Positions 54,522-64,000 of a DNA stretch of 64,000 nucleotides are shown in pieces (the first letter of the stretch is position 1; each line of letters opens with the position of its first letter). The stretch is from Gambelia wislizenii (Eukaryota > Chordata > Lepidosauria > Squamata > Crotaphytidae): positions 69,471,001-69,535,000 of the forward strand of contig JAUMIR010000004.1 of NCBI GenBank assembly GCA_030847615.1, read 5' to 3'. Under the pieces are notes generated by a model, which saw only the letters and a list, made by a program, of their open reading frames with translations, was not told the origin of the DNA and ran no database searches. Position numbers and translations under genes: made by a program.

Positions 54522-54775
54522 GCTGGCCCACAGTAAAGAAAAGAGCGGAGAAAGGGAGAGGAGGAAGTCCCGGACGCTAAGAGGAAGAAGGTGTTTTTTT
54601 TTTTTTTTAAAGGCGGGAAGTTCAAAAGGCGCAAAAAGGAGTCTCTAGCACTGATCAGTGTCTAGAGAGTAAGGTAAGAGGTTAGAAAGGAAAAGAATTA
54701 AAGGATTAAGGTAAAAGCAGATGTAAAGGACAGAGGAGATTTCTCAGCTACCTACTGGGCGAAGCAGGAAGTTAA

Positions 54776-54907
54776 AACTGGCCTCGTGGCTCCAGGATGG
54801 AGGAGATGAAGACAAAGAAATTTGAATATGAAGAGGCTTGATGTAACTTCCTGCTACACCTGGGCGGTGACTGACGAAACCCAGATGTAAAGGACCCGCA
54901 TCACCCC
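54776..54907 (-). repeat. DIRS-A2 right inverted terminal repeat
   Basis: Partner of 48,626-48,757; one mismatch in 132. The element extends 13 bp further, to cagagaat at 54,920. Confidence 0.92.
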
Positions 54908-55033
54908 TCCCTCAGAGAATAAGAAAACAAAAACAAAATGGAACAGAATTTTCTCAATACCATGAGAGGGAGTAATTTTTTCAAAACTCCCTTAACTTGA
55001 CACAGGAGATTCTCTGCATGATTAATGAAAATA

Positions 55034-55252
55034 CAGTGGGTCCTGTTATCTGCAGGGATTTGGTTCCAGGACCCCTCGTGGATACCAAAATCTGTGGATG
55101 CTCAAGCCCCATTATAGTAAAATGATGTCCCTTGCATAAAATGGTGAACGGCAAGGTTTGCTTTATGATTTATTAAATTTTTTAGAATATTTTTCAAGCT
55201 GTGGTTGGTTGAATCCATGGATAAAGAATCTGTGGATACGGAGGGCTGGCTG
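55034..55252. mobile_element. Tigger-like MITE, 219 bp
   Basis: Begins cagtgggtcctgttatctgc and has the pogo/Tigger hallmark text 'ggttccaggacccc' and 'ggataccaaaatctgtggat'; ends ggagggctggctg. TA flanks both ends (55,032-55,033; 55,253-55,254). No transposase. Confidence 0.8.
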
Positions 55253-55624
55253 TAAGTAACTGAGACATGCAACAAATATATTTATACTGTAGCTGTAGAT
55301 CATAATTTGTTTTGTACACAAAAAGGGTTACAGAATCCTTCAGGACTATATACCATGACCTTATACACTTTATCTTATACTCCACATGAGTAAAACAGAT
55401 AGAACTCTCCAAAGAAATCTTGCTACTCTTCAGTTCAGATTGCCCCCTCCCTAATATGGACAAAAAAACCCAACCCTCTCATGTTCACCACAAACCCTAT
55501 ATGATTAGTTCGAGGACCAGCTAGCAACAGCAGGTTCACAGGAATCCCTGCACACAAAAGGAGAAAGAATCAAGAAGACATACAATCATACTGAACATTT
55601 ACCATTCATCGAAGGACCATATTT
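55253..55624. other. No gene seen
   Basis: Unrecognised AT-rich DNA. Confidence 0.35.
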
Positions 55625-55819
55625 CTGTAACAGAGTACTACATGTTTTACATTGAGAAGGCCTCAGGTTGGATCCCCAGCAACTTCCATTTAAAATTCAA
55701 ATTGGATCAGGTAGCAGGAAACATGAAAGACATGGGACCTTGGACAGCCAATACAAATCAGAACAGACAATGCTGTGACAAACAGACTGACCTGACAAAA
55801 GGCAGCTTCCTGTGTTTCT
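55625..55819 (+). mobile_element. tRNA-derived SINE
   Basis: Has a tRNA-like box B (ggttggatccc at 55,666-55,676), then 'aattggatcaggtagcagg', 'ccttggacagcc' and the end 'aaggcagcttcctgtgtttc'. This matches a common reptile tRNA-headed SINE; box A is weak. Other copies lie at 12,840 and 48,165. Confidence 0.6.
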
Positions 55820-57584
55820 ATCAGAGCTTGAAAGAGTTATTTTGTTGGACCACAACAACTACAAATGGCCATACTGGCTGGGGAATTCTAGGGACTGTAT
55901 CCCCAAAAATAACTATTCACACTCTCAAAGACAGTGTACATTCAAGTGGGAAAAGAATATTTAGCACCCAAAAAACAAAACGTTCAATTAAGTGGTGTGC
56001 TCCTTACAAGTTATTTCAAGATCTTGTTTGGTGTTGTCTTGATTACTAACAAAATTTAGTGTCCTCATGATTCATAAAATTTAGCATTCTCACAATTATT
56101 TAGATGTCCACAGAAACATTCCTTTTACTGCAGAAACTAAGAATGCACGCTGAACAGAAGAGGGGCTTTTTAGTTACAAGAACTACACTGGTCTTTGCGT
56201 GTCTCTTATTCATGTAAAATCCTTGTTATTTTTAAAAAGGAACCCAGTGAACTAGAAGCAGCCATTAAAAAAAAAAGCAGGCAGTTCCCCATATACCAGG
56301 CAACTCTTTAGTGCATTCAAGAAATAGATTTATTTTTACCACTTGTCAGAGAGTCCAAACCATTCTGAAAGCACCATTTAACCCTCTCACAAGAAACAAC
56401 ACAGGTCAAGTTGGCTAAATGCCAAACAGTTAAGAGATCAGCCTACTCTTCCTGCAGACAGATGTAACATCCCCCAATGGATTCTTTCCATTTTATATAG
56501 TGAAACACCTTCTGCATAATGAAAGACCACTTGGGAGGCATTCACTTTCACTCTAAAAATGGAGAGAAATCCTTCCTCCTACCACATCCTTTTGACAGAA
56601 TGAAGTACTAAAGCTATTGGGAAAAGGAAATAAAATTGAGTTCAATGGAATTCATGAGTAAAACTTATGAGAGTGCAGGCAATTCATATAAGTTTCTGAA
56701 TTTCAATTTGGCACGGCACTGTGGTCAAATACTATACCTGGTGTTTTCTGAAGACTGTGGAAGTGAATGTTAATTCTATTAAAATGATCCTACATGCATT
56801 AAAGCAAGGACACAAAGCTTAGTGATGGAGTAAACACTGTGTAAAGAAGGCCCAACCTTCAATCTTCAGCATCCTCCAAGCAGCGAAAGATCTCAAACTG
56901 AGACCTGGAAATACTACTGACACTTAAAAGACAAAAGACATATGTGCTCAGATGTACCCATGGACTGATCCTATATGAGTAGACTCATATTATACAAGAT
57001 ATTTTCCTCTGCCAACTCTGTGTGAAGAACGTAGACTTATACATGGATGTTTGCATAAGGCAGGAGGGGATAAAACCTTTAAGAGAATGCTTCCTCAGAA
57101 TGATATGGGGCCACATCTTTACAAATCACTTTCTCGTGGATATTCTGAATAACAGCAGAGTTGAAATCACTCCATATTATCTCATTCATACAGGGCAATC
57201 AAGGCCATCTGGCTTTAGAGTACACACAAAAGTCACTGACGTAGTCCTAGAGGACTGGGACTGGATGGAAAACAAAGCAGCACTTGAAGAGCTCCAAATT
57301 ATGTTGATGTATGCATTCACTTGCTCATATGCACCCTCTCCCACTCCACCCCAAACACACCACTGTGGATATACTCCATATGTATTTAGCCCTTTGGGTT
57401 TTGTTTAAGGCTGGCATAGCTCCTGAATGGATGCTGGCAATTGGGAAAGAAGCCATATAGCAACTTGCATAAAATAACTTCAAGGGTACTGATTGTAACA
57501 AGGAAGGATCCCTAAAAAAATGGGGGTGCCAAATATATCAGCTCAGTAGAGGTCTACTTCAATTCACAAAATAAATTGGAACTT
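55820..57584. other. No gene seen
   Basis: A decayed hAT-like MITE arm (ttgttggaccacaacaacta ... ggggaattctagggactgta) lies at 55,845-55,905. The 128-codon frame at 57,022-57,408 has no recognisable domain and no coding support. Confidence 0.4.
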
Positions 57585-57640
57585 TATTGGTTGAATCTGT
57601 GGATAAAGAATCCGTGGATATGGATTCTAAAAGCTGGCTT
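57585..57640. mobile_element. Tigger-like MITE end fragment
   Basis: 'attggttgaatctgtggata' and 'gaatccgtggatatgg' match the right part of the 55,034 element only. Confidence 0.5.
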
Positions 57641-57998
57641 CAAAAAACAAGACACTAAGGAGAACTGCTAACTGCTTAGTTCATATATCTATTCAAAATA
57701 CATGTAAGAGGTTGTGGAGGGGGGTTTGTTTTTGGCCATTCAGTTCAGACTGAGAGGCTTTTTAAAGCAAAGAAATAGTTAACTATCCCAATACTTTAAT
57801 GAAAAATAATATTTTTCTCTCTCTCCTGCCATGGAACTAGTGGGGCTGGTCAGCATGTAACAGCAAAGATGAGTCCAGTCAGCATGGCCCTGCCATTCCA
57901 TCACATATACACACGAGGGAAAGATGCAACAACAACAAAAGATCTACATCTCAGAAAACGGGAGTGGGGTACATCTCCCAGCTGAATCTGAGAAAATA

Positions 57999-58216
57999 CA
58001 ATGGGCCTTAGTATCTGGTAGGGTTTGGTCCCAGGACTCCCCGATGATACGAAAAATCCTATTATATACAAGTCCCATGATATAAAACAGCGTAAGAAAA
58101 TGGTGCCCTTTATATAAAACAGAAAAATCAGTTTGCTTGTTGGATTTTTTTTTTTAATCAAACTGTAGTTGGTTGACTCCATGGATGCAAAATCCATGGA
58201 TACAGGGGGCAGACTG
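57999..58216. mobile_element. Tigger-like MITE, 218 bp
   Basis: Starts caatgggccttagtatctgg and ends ggatacagggggcagactg, with TA on each side. The interior shares 'ggtcccaggactcc' and 'ttggttgactccatgga' with the 55,034 element. Older than that copy. Confidence 0.7.
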
Positions 58217-58354
58217 TAGTAGTGTCTGAGTCTGTTGAGGACTCCAGGTGTTCTAGATGCGTCCAGTGACCCAAAAGTCTCTAGGTACATATCAGTTGGT
58301 TTTATTTCAATTAGTACATACTAAAGCCTCAATGGGAGTCCTAAATTCCCCAAA

Positions 58355-58566
58355 GGCACCAGATCCCCTCTAATCTTGGAAGCTAAGCAGGATCAGCCCT
58401 GGTTACTACTTGGTTGGGAGACTGTCAATGAGTACCAGGTGCTGTAGGCTATATTTCAGAGGAAATATAGGGAACCACGTCTGAGTATTCCTTGTCTTAA
58501 AAAAAACCTATGAAATTCATGGGGATGCCATAAGTCAACGGAAGACTTGAAGGCACACACACAAAG
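58355..58566 (+). mobile_element. 5S-rRNA-type SINE (saurian), best copy
   Basis: 58,355-58,450 reads like vertebrate 5S rRNA from about its first quarter to its end: 'atcttggaagctaagcagga', 'cctggttactacttggttgg', 'gagact', and 'ggtgctgtaggct'. It covers the internal control region used by TFIIIA and Pol III. It is followed by a non-5S body and a tail ending 'cttgaaggcacacacacaaa'. The 5S start is missing and the head is mutated, so it is a SINE copy rather than a 5S gene. Confidence 0.85.
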
Positions 58567-61500
58567 CTTCCATGTCTTCAATGACATGCAGTGATGTAGA
58601 ACTGTCCACCACCACCACCATGCACTCACACTGTTTTATCAAATGTTCACCCACTGAATTATCCAAATGAAAAGGGTGAGACCCATTCATATTATTTAGG
58701 TGCCAGAGACTCACAATCCCAGAATGCTTTGCATTCCCTTTCCCAAGATATTGCACCATCCAGAAAGTACCACATATTTATTGACGAATACAGAGCCTCA
58801 AAGTGAGCTGTGATTAAGCCTGGATCAGGTCCCTTCTAACCTGCATGTCTGTACAGAGAAGATAGCAAAGCAGATTATCTTCAAGGAAAACACTGAAAGC
58901 TTCTGAGGATGGCATGCTTACCATCTTCTCCTGATCCAACCATATCATAAAATGCACATGTGTATCTCTCCACTCCCAGAAGCTCAGACACCCTGTTTGG
59001 GGAAACCTAGTATACAGTACCATATTCAAATGCTAATGTTTTGTCAGCACAAACCCAATATTTACAGGTAGACTATGCAAATGAAAAAGCTCTAACAAGC
59101 ACCGATTTAGCATTTAGCTTCCCTTCCGCAGTTATATGAAAAATCACTGGAGGCACGTGTGAGATAAAGCCCACAGTGCAAAAAAAATAAAATGAAAACA
59201 AGTATTCATGCCCTTTAGAAATTGAACTCTACTGGGAAATGCGAGTGCACATTTCCATTCACAGCAGAGTTGGGTTTCCATCCAAACATCTTTCCTATAT
59301 CCTGTGGCCTTTGTAATGCTTTAATTGTCCTTTCCTTCATACAGTCAAAGAGCTTTTCCACTCCCACTCCAGATGTACAGTATTTGGCTTTTTTAAAAAA
59401 AGTCTTTTGTTCATATTACAGCTTCTTCCTGCAGTCCTCTGGAGTCAGCCCTATTGAGACATAACATGGATAATAGCAGGCTGATTGCACAAAAGCAGAC
59501 CCAAAAAATTACAGGAAGCACAACGAATTTGAAGGCTGATTGGGGAAACAGACCCCCCCTTTTTTTTGCCAACGTCAGAATAACGGTTTGTGTTTTTTAA
59601 AAAAAATATGATTTTTGTTTAAAATGAAGATGGAGGAAGGATAAAAATCTGCATTTGAAAACCATTTAGAGCTCAGAAGGAACAAGGATTTATTTATTCA
59701 GTATAGAGGAGCCCCCAGAGAAACCTGTCTCTTAAAAATCATGAGATGTCTTTATTTCCAAGAATAAAAGTCCATAGCAATAAACCCCTAATTTTATGGT
59801 GGTCACATGAACTGGGTAAAATGGAGAATAGATTTTGCAACTGAATAGATGGCAACTGATTTCTATTCAGTTAACCCATTACAGTTGACAACAGTTTAAC
59901 TATAATGTCCAGCCAGAAGAAAACAGTAACTAAGCAAGCCAGCCAGAGGAGAAAATGAATCACCCAAAATGAACATCGAATCAAAACTATCACAAGATTT
60001 AAACAATCCTTTCTTACCCCAGATCTTGCAAGCCAAAACAGGCAGAGCTTCTATTAATCAAAACGTATTTGCATCCTACTCAATCATGCTTGCAAGTTTG
60101 CAACCTAACTACAGACACTGGTTTAATAGATTAGCCTTGGGTAACTGACCCACATATCTAACAGACAAGATCTTCCACTTTAGTCAATACCAGTCTTCTC
60201 AAGTGTACAGCTCAGCCATATGGTAACTTTATATCTCTCCTTCCAAGATATTAAAGTGAAAACCACTTGGAAATAAAGAGATAGAGAAAAGAGGTGACAA
60301 GGCCCTATGATGTGCCGCTTTATAACACTCCAAACAAACACATACCCTTAAAAAGCACAGACATCATTCAGTCAAAATTCATGGGAGGGTGACTGAAGAA
60401 AGGAATGCAGTCACATTTAAACAACTTAAGTATATCAATAAGCCTAGCTCACACAGCAAATGAAGCAGGGCTGACTGTAATCAGCAAGAGTCATAAGAGT
60501 CACCCTGTTTCTAGGAGATGAGAGCAAAGCAGTTTTTTTCCAGCAGCTTCCACTTTTATCTTTTCATTACATCTACCCTCCAGGCATGAACATCCACAGA
60601 AGACAAGAGAACATCACAGCAGCTGTGGTCTCCCACAGAACATTTTTAAAAGACAGCACAACTTTACAGAACAGAAGCAAACCGAAGATTTGTGGTTGCT
60701 AGCGCCACACAGTTCAAGATTTTCATTTAGTACTTTGCTAAATGATCTTACCTTTGATGGAGGCCTCAATAGCTGTTCATTCCCTCAGTTGCTATTAAGT
60801 TATAAAATGTTTCACTTCACAGTAAAAACACAAGGCTAGGCTGAGCAGAAAAAGGCAATCAATCCAAACTAAACGTAAAGCTTGGAAACATTATTTTTGA
60901 ACTAAGTCTTCAGAATCGCTAATGTAGACCAAAGAAAGAGAAACTCTTCCCAAGCGCTGACAAAATGTCATAAGTGCATGTTTATGAATAAGTCCTATTC
61001 ATTAGAATACCAATTTAAGCCTAACTGGATTTGATCACTGTCAAATTTACAGCACCAATCTAGGCATGCCTGCTAGTAAGTACATATGAGCCCTCACCCT
61101 GTTAAGAATAATTGTTTTCATTGTTAAGAGTTATCAAATTATCTGTAAGACTTACACAGCTGTAAAACCTTGGAATCAAAACACAAGGCTTGTGGATAAT
61201 TTCTAGATGAGAGTTAATTGCCAAAGCAGCTAATTCCCATTATTAGAATATGGGTTAACTAAACTATGCAATGCCCTGTTGATATTTTCACACAAGTACA
61301 TACTCCATTGGAATAAAATATCAAGTGGGGCAAAGTGTATCTAATCTCCTTTTCAGAAGTACCATGGGTTTTTTCAAATTATGCTAGAGAAAACAAAAGC
61401 TATACTTCAAGTGAGGAAAGTGTTCCCTGAATGCTAACTGGATTGACTAAGCTAAGTTTAAAAGGATAACAAGATACTTCAGCAGCTCTTGTATAACAGA

Positions 61501-63025
61501 TAAAAGAGCATCTTTAAAGGCATCTATTAACTTCTCTTTCACAATGGGCAACAAACATTTGAAATTACACTCAGAACAAGAGCACAAGGTAGGGGAAGAT
61601 TGATCTATGGCTTACCAATCCATTTATACAGGCTAAATGACAGAAAGGAAACAGACTTACATCAGCAATCTGCTAATATCTAAATTGACCAATATCAAAG
61701 TGCTGTGTAGAGAACTTTTGGGACTTTTTAACAACATCCAGTTCTACACAATTACAGCTTTGATAATACTTAGTTTGAAGACATGTACGTAGGAAATATG
61801 TTAGAAAGATCCAGGTCTTGCATATATCACAGGAGTCATAAAGAACTGCAGGATGATGGACATGATGGAAGTGGTGCTCTTAAAAACCAGTGCATGACCC
61901 ATAATAAAAAAAGCCAAAGAATTTTCCTGCATCATTGTGATGCAAGGTCACAACACTTGGATAAAATCCTGAAACAGCACACAAAGTAACAGCAATGCTG
62001 GGACTTCAATTTATGACTACACATTCCTGTCTTAGGAGCAACTGATACATAGAATATAATTAAAGAACTATTGTTCAGCTTAAGAGGAACAACTTTAAGT
62101 GGAAGGACAGTAGGGGACACTAGGAGACACTAGGACACAGAGACTGTCATTCTGTTGGTTAGTCCCCACTAGATTAGACCCATTCAACATGTAGATAAAC
62201 CTAATTGACTCATAGGGTGTACTCTACTGAAGACTAAAATAGAATTTAGGCTTCTGTTAACTGACCCTGATCATGCAAGTACTATCATTTTAGTGCCAAT
62301 GCTACAGAAATATTCTTCTTTATTCAAGTTTAATGTTTTGAACAAAACGGACATGGATTTACATACGCGGGACAAAGTATCCATGCAGCTATGTTTATTG
62401 AGAAGGTCAGGGTTGAATGGTTTTAGAAAAATTAGTGTATCTTGCTCTCTGGTAACAGCCCTAATTTTAGACTAGAATTACTAGCATTGACTCATAAGCT
62501 AAGATGTCTACAAATTGTTATGCTCCTGTGTTTATAATTTGCATGAAAATACATGCCCAAACAGAGATAAGAAAACACTACTTTTGAGTAAATAAAAGTT
62601 GTGAAATCTACCAAATATGAAAAAAAAAGGCTAAGTCTTAAAATTAATAGCACTTTCAACAGAAAAAGAATTTTCAATTCTCTGATCCCAAAGATCAAAA
62701 TCCTTTCTTGGATGAAAGTTAAACCTGCTTATTCAGTTACTTAGATCTCCTTACATTTTCTATAGTCAAGTGCAAGTTGAATCAAGTCAGCAAACTTCCC
62801 CTTGTCTAGTTGCATTTGTTTTACAACAGCCAGGATTCTGTACAATTAAATTGCTCATCAACAAATATTTGAGTACTGCAAATCAAGAGCAGCAGCCTCC
62901 CTAAAGCATCTCAAGAAAGTCAGGGCAGATGGCATAAATGAGACTTAACTACCCAAAGAGACTAGCTGTACTTCTAGTTTGTAGGAACTACTTAACCAGT
63001 TTCCTGGTTTGTACATGGTAGGATC
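58567..63025. other. No gene seen; 4.4 kb of AT-rich DNA
   Basis: I recognise no gene, LINE, SINE or MITE with confidence. Open frames are short and unconvincing. This is the longest repeat-poor stretch in the right half and could hold unique intronic or regulatory sequence; nothing in it lets me say more. Confidence 0.4.
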
Positions 63026-64000
63026 CTCTCCATTGATGCCCCCTTGTCGTGGGAGAGAGGCTTGCCTAATGATGTTTTCAGCTATGCTGGCGGTGGCATA
63101 ATAGCCACCAGTAGGGTCTCCCATGCCAGACAGGTCAAAACCGAAGGGTCTGACAAAGAGTGTCAAAGGGCAGGATGGGCTCTCTAGCCTTATAGCAACC
63201 ATCCTAGGAGAAGGAAAATGCTAATCCCAAACCCGGGCAGATGGTGCTCGTCCAACCCTGTAAGGTCAACCATCTAAGAAAAGGAAACTCTAATCAAATC
63301 TACGACCCGAGGACCTTGCTGCTACTGTCCATGCTTGCAAGGACACAGCAGATGAACCTTTGGTTTAAAGAGTGAGGCCAGTTCTGTGCATGCTGCGCTC
63401 CACCAGAAACATCCATTGCACAGGCTCGAAGGACAAATCCAGTTCCAAGAAAGCCCTGTAGCGATAGGCAAGAGACGAAACAGCAGGTGTAAAGATGCAC
63501 TGGAAGCCACAGACCCAACCCTGCATGCAGGTGGTTCAGGACTTTGGTCGCTCGAGGCTGACCCGGGAGATGACAGTCTTGTTCGGCAGCATCCTGAACG
63601 ACCAAGCAGCCTTTTTTAAGGAGAGCACTGCTTGCTCCATATGGAGAGGGGCGTAGAAAAGGTGGCCTAACGAAAGCTCATCCCCATCTAGCTGGTTGGC
63701 TAGCTGCGGCCAACGCACATCTTCTGATGCGGTCAAACCAAGGCAAAGAAACAAAGGCACACACCGGCCTCCAAAGGAGTAAATAAACTGACGCTTGCAT
63801 GCTGGAACATCAGAACCATGCAAGACTCTGCAGATAGTGGACGGCCTGAGCATCATTCTGCTCTAATAGCCCATGAACTATCACGACTTAATATTGACAT
63901 CGCTGCTCTTAGTGAAGTTCGTCTCCATAAGGAAGACAGCCAAAAGAACACGGCGCCGGCTACACACTTTACTGGTCTGGCAAACCCAAAACCGAAAAAC
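63026..64000 (+). mobile_element. LINE 5' end with endonuclease start, cut by window
   Basis: Begins with the same 5' region as 8,712-9,170 (ctctccattgatgccccctt, gtcgtgggagagaggcttgc, and so on to about 63,475), then a further about 310 bp of leader and the start of an endonuclease ORF. It continues beyond the window. The clade is not named; the type resembles non-LTR elements with 'SALIAHELS.L.IDIAALSE' endonucleases. Confidence 0.75.
63789..64000 (+). CDS. LINE ORF2 N-terminus (APE endonuclease), partial
   Basis: The plus-strand translation reads LTLACWNIRTMQDSADSG, then RPEHHSALIAHELSRLNIDI, then AALSEVRLHKEDSQ, and runs off the window. 'WNIRTM' (Asn) and 'LSEVRL' (Glu) are the first two active-site blocks of an APE-type endonuclease. 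No stop lies in the visible 70 codons. The start codon is uncertain and probably lies upstream. The protein would nick target DNA for retrotransposition. The end of the visible part (ANPKPKN) should lead to the 'FFWSG..' block but differs, so the copy may already be damaged. Confidence 0.7.

Larger units (their letters stand above)
48580..54920 (-). mobile_element. DIRS-A2: near-intact DIRS retrotransposon
   Basis: A 6.34-kb element coding on the minus strand. It has 132-bp inverted terminal repeats with a single mismatch (48,626-48,757 against 54,776-54,907), unequal outer end sequences, and an internal complementary region at 48,881-48,980 that is a perfect reverse complement of both termini joined. 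Genes, in order, are gag, RT/RNase H, a methyltransferase-like linker and tyrosine recombinase, in overlapping frames. There is no target duplication: flanks read gttggaga-aat and aat-aagaaaac, consistent with recombination at a shared 3-bp site. Two small frame breaks (near 50,460 and 53,950) may be mutations or assembly errors. Confidence 0.92.

Noticed and set aside
53650..54648. 332-codon plus-strand frame opposite DIRS-A2 gag
   Set aside because: It is antisense to a GC-rich coding region and low in complexity (Gly/Ala/Pro/Ser); no recognised domain. Interpreted as a shadow.
57022..57408. 128-codon plus-strand frame as a possible host exon
   Set aside because: No recognisable domain and no convincing splice context; cannot be supported.
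58355..58450. 5S rRNA gene
   Set aside because: The 5' part is missing, the rest is mutated, and a SINE body and tail follow. It is a SINE head.
1..64000. CRISPR array, operons, ribosome binding sites
   Set aside because: The repeat content is vertebrate; no regularly spaced direct repeats or bacterial gene structure occur.

Overview
The window looks like intergenic or intronic DNA from a squamate reptile, most likely a lizard. The evidence is the mixture of repeats rather than any host gene: 5S-rRNA-headed SINEs with the tail typical of saurian SINEs, CR1 and L2 LINEs, hAT-like and Tigger-like MITEs, a long non-primate L1, and several DIRS tyrosine-recombinase retrotransposons. I found no host exon, tRNA gene or CRISPR array that I can defend. 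Almost every coding region belongs to a mobile element. Several apparent ORFs in the DIRS and L1 elements only start at TTG or GTG, so I moved starts to real ATGs where one exists.

Layout. Bases 1-25,800 are AT-rich DNA with old fragments: an L2 (3.5-4.2 kb), the 3' end of a second non-LTR element (5.7-6.2 kb), a CR1 with reverse transcriptase (6.9-8.7 kb), an orphan LINE 5' region (8.7-9.2 kb), a possible Copia relic (10.0-10.5 kb), a CpG-rich DNA transposon (11.1-11.7 kb), three 5S-type SINEs or pieces, and further CR1 and L2 tails. From 25.8 to 41.4 kb lies a nested block. A degenerate DIRS element (here DIRS-B, minus strand) is split inside its gag gene by a full-length L1 (27,080-34,109, plus strand) flanked by a 19-20 bp target duplication. 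Directly after it comes a second, decayed DIRS element (DIRS-A1, 35,264-41,366). From 43.25 to 46.03 kb there is a CR1 with recognisable ORF1 esterase and endonuclease parts; it lacks its reverse transcriptase and carries a hairpin MITE. A third DIRS element (DIRS-A2, 48,580-54,920) is nearly intact. The last 9 kb are AT-rich, with MITEs, SINEs and, at the right edge, the start of a LINE whose 5' region matches the orphan copy at 8.7 kb.

How the parts work together. The L1 has both ORFs open: ORF1 (RNA-binding, 364 aa) and ORF2 (endonuclease plus reverse transcriptase, 1257 aa). With a CpG-rich 5' end, a poly(A) tail and intact target duplications, it is a candidate recently active element. 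DIRS-A2 shows the complete DIRS design: gag, RT/RNase H, a methyltransferase-like linker and tyrosine recombinase in overlapping minus-strand frames. Its 132-bp inverted terminal repeats differ at one base, and its internal complementary region is a perfect copy of its two joined termini. It has at least two small frame breaks, which could be real mutations or assembly errors.
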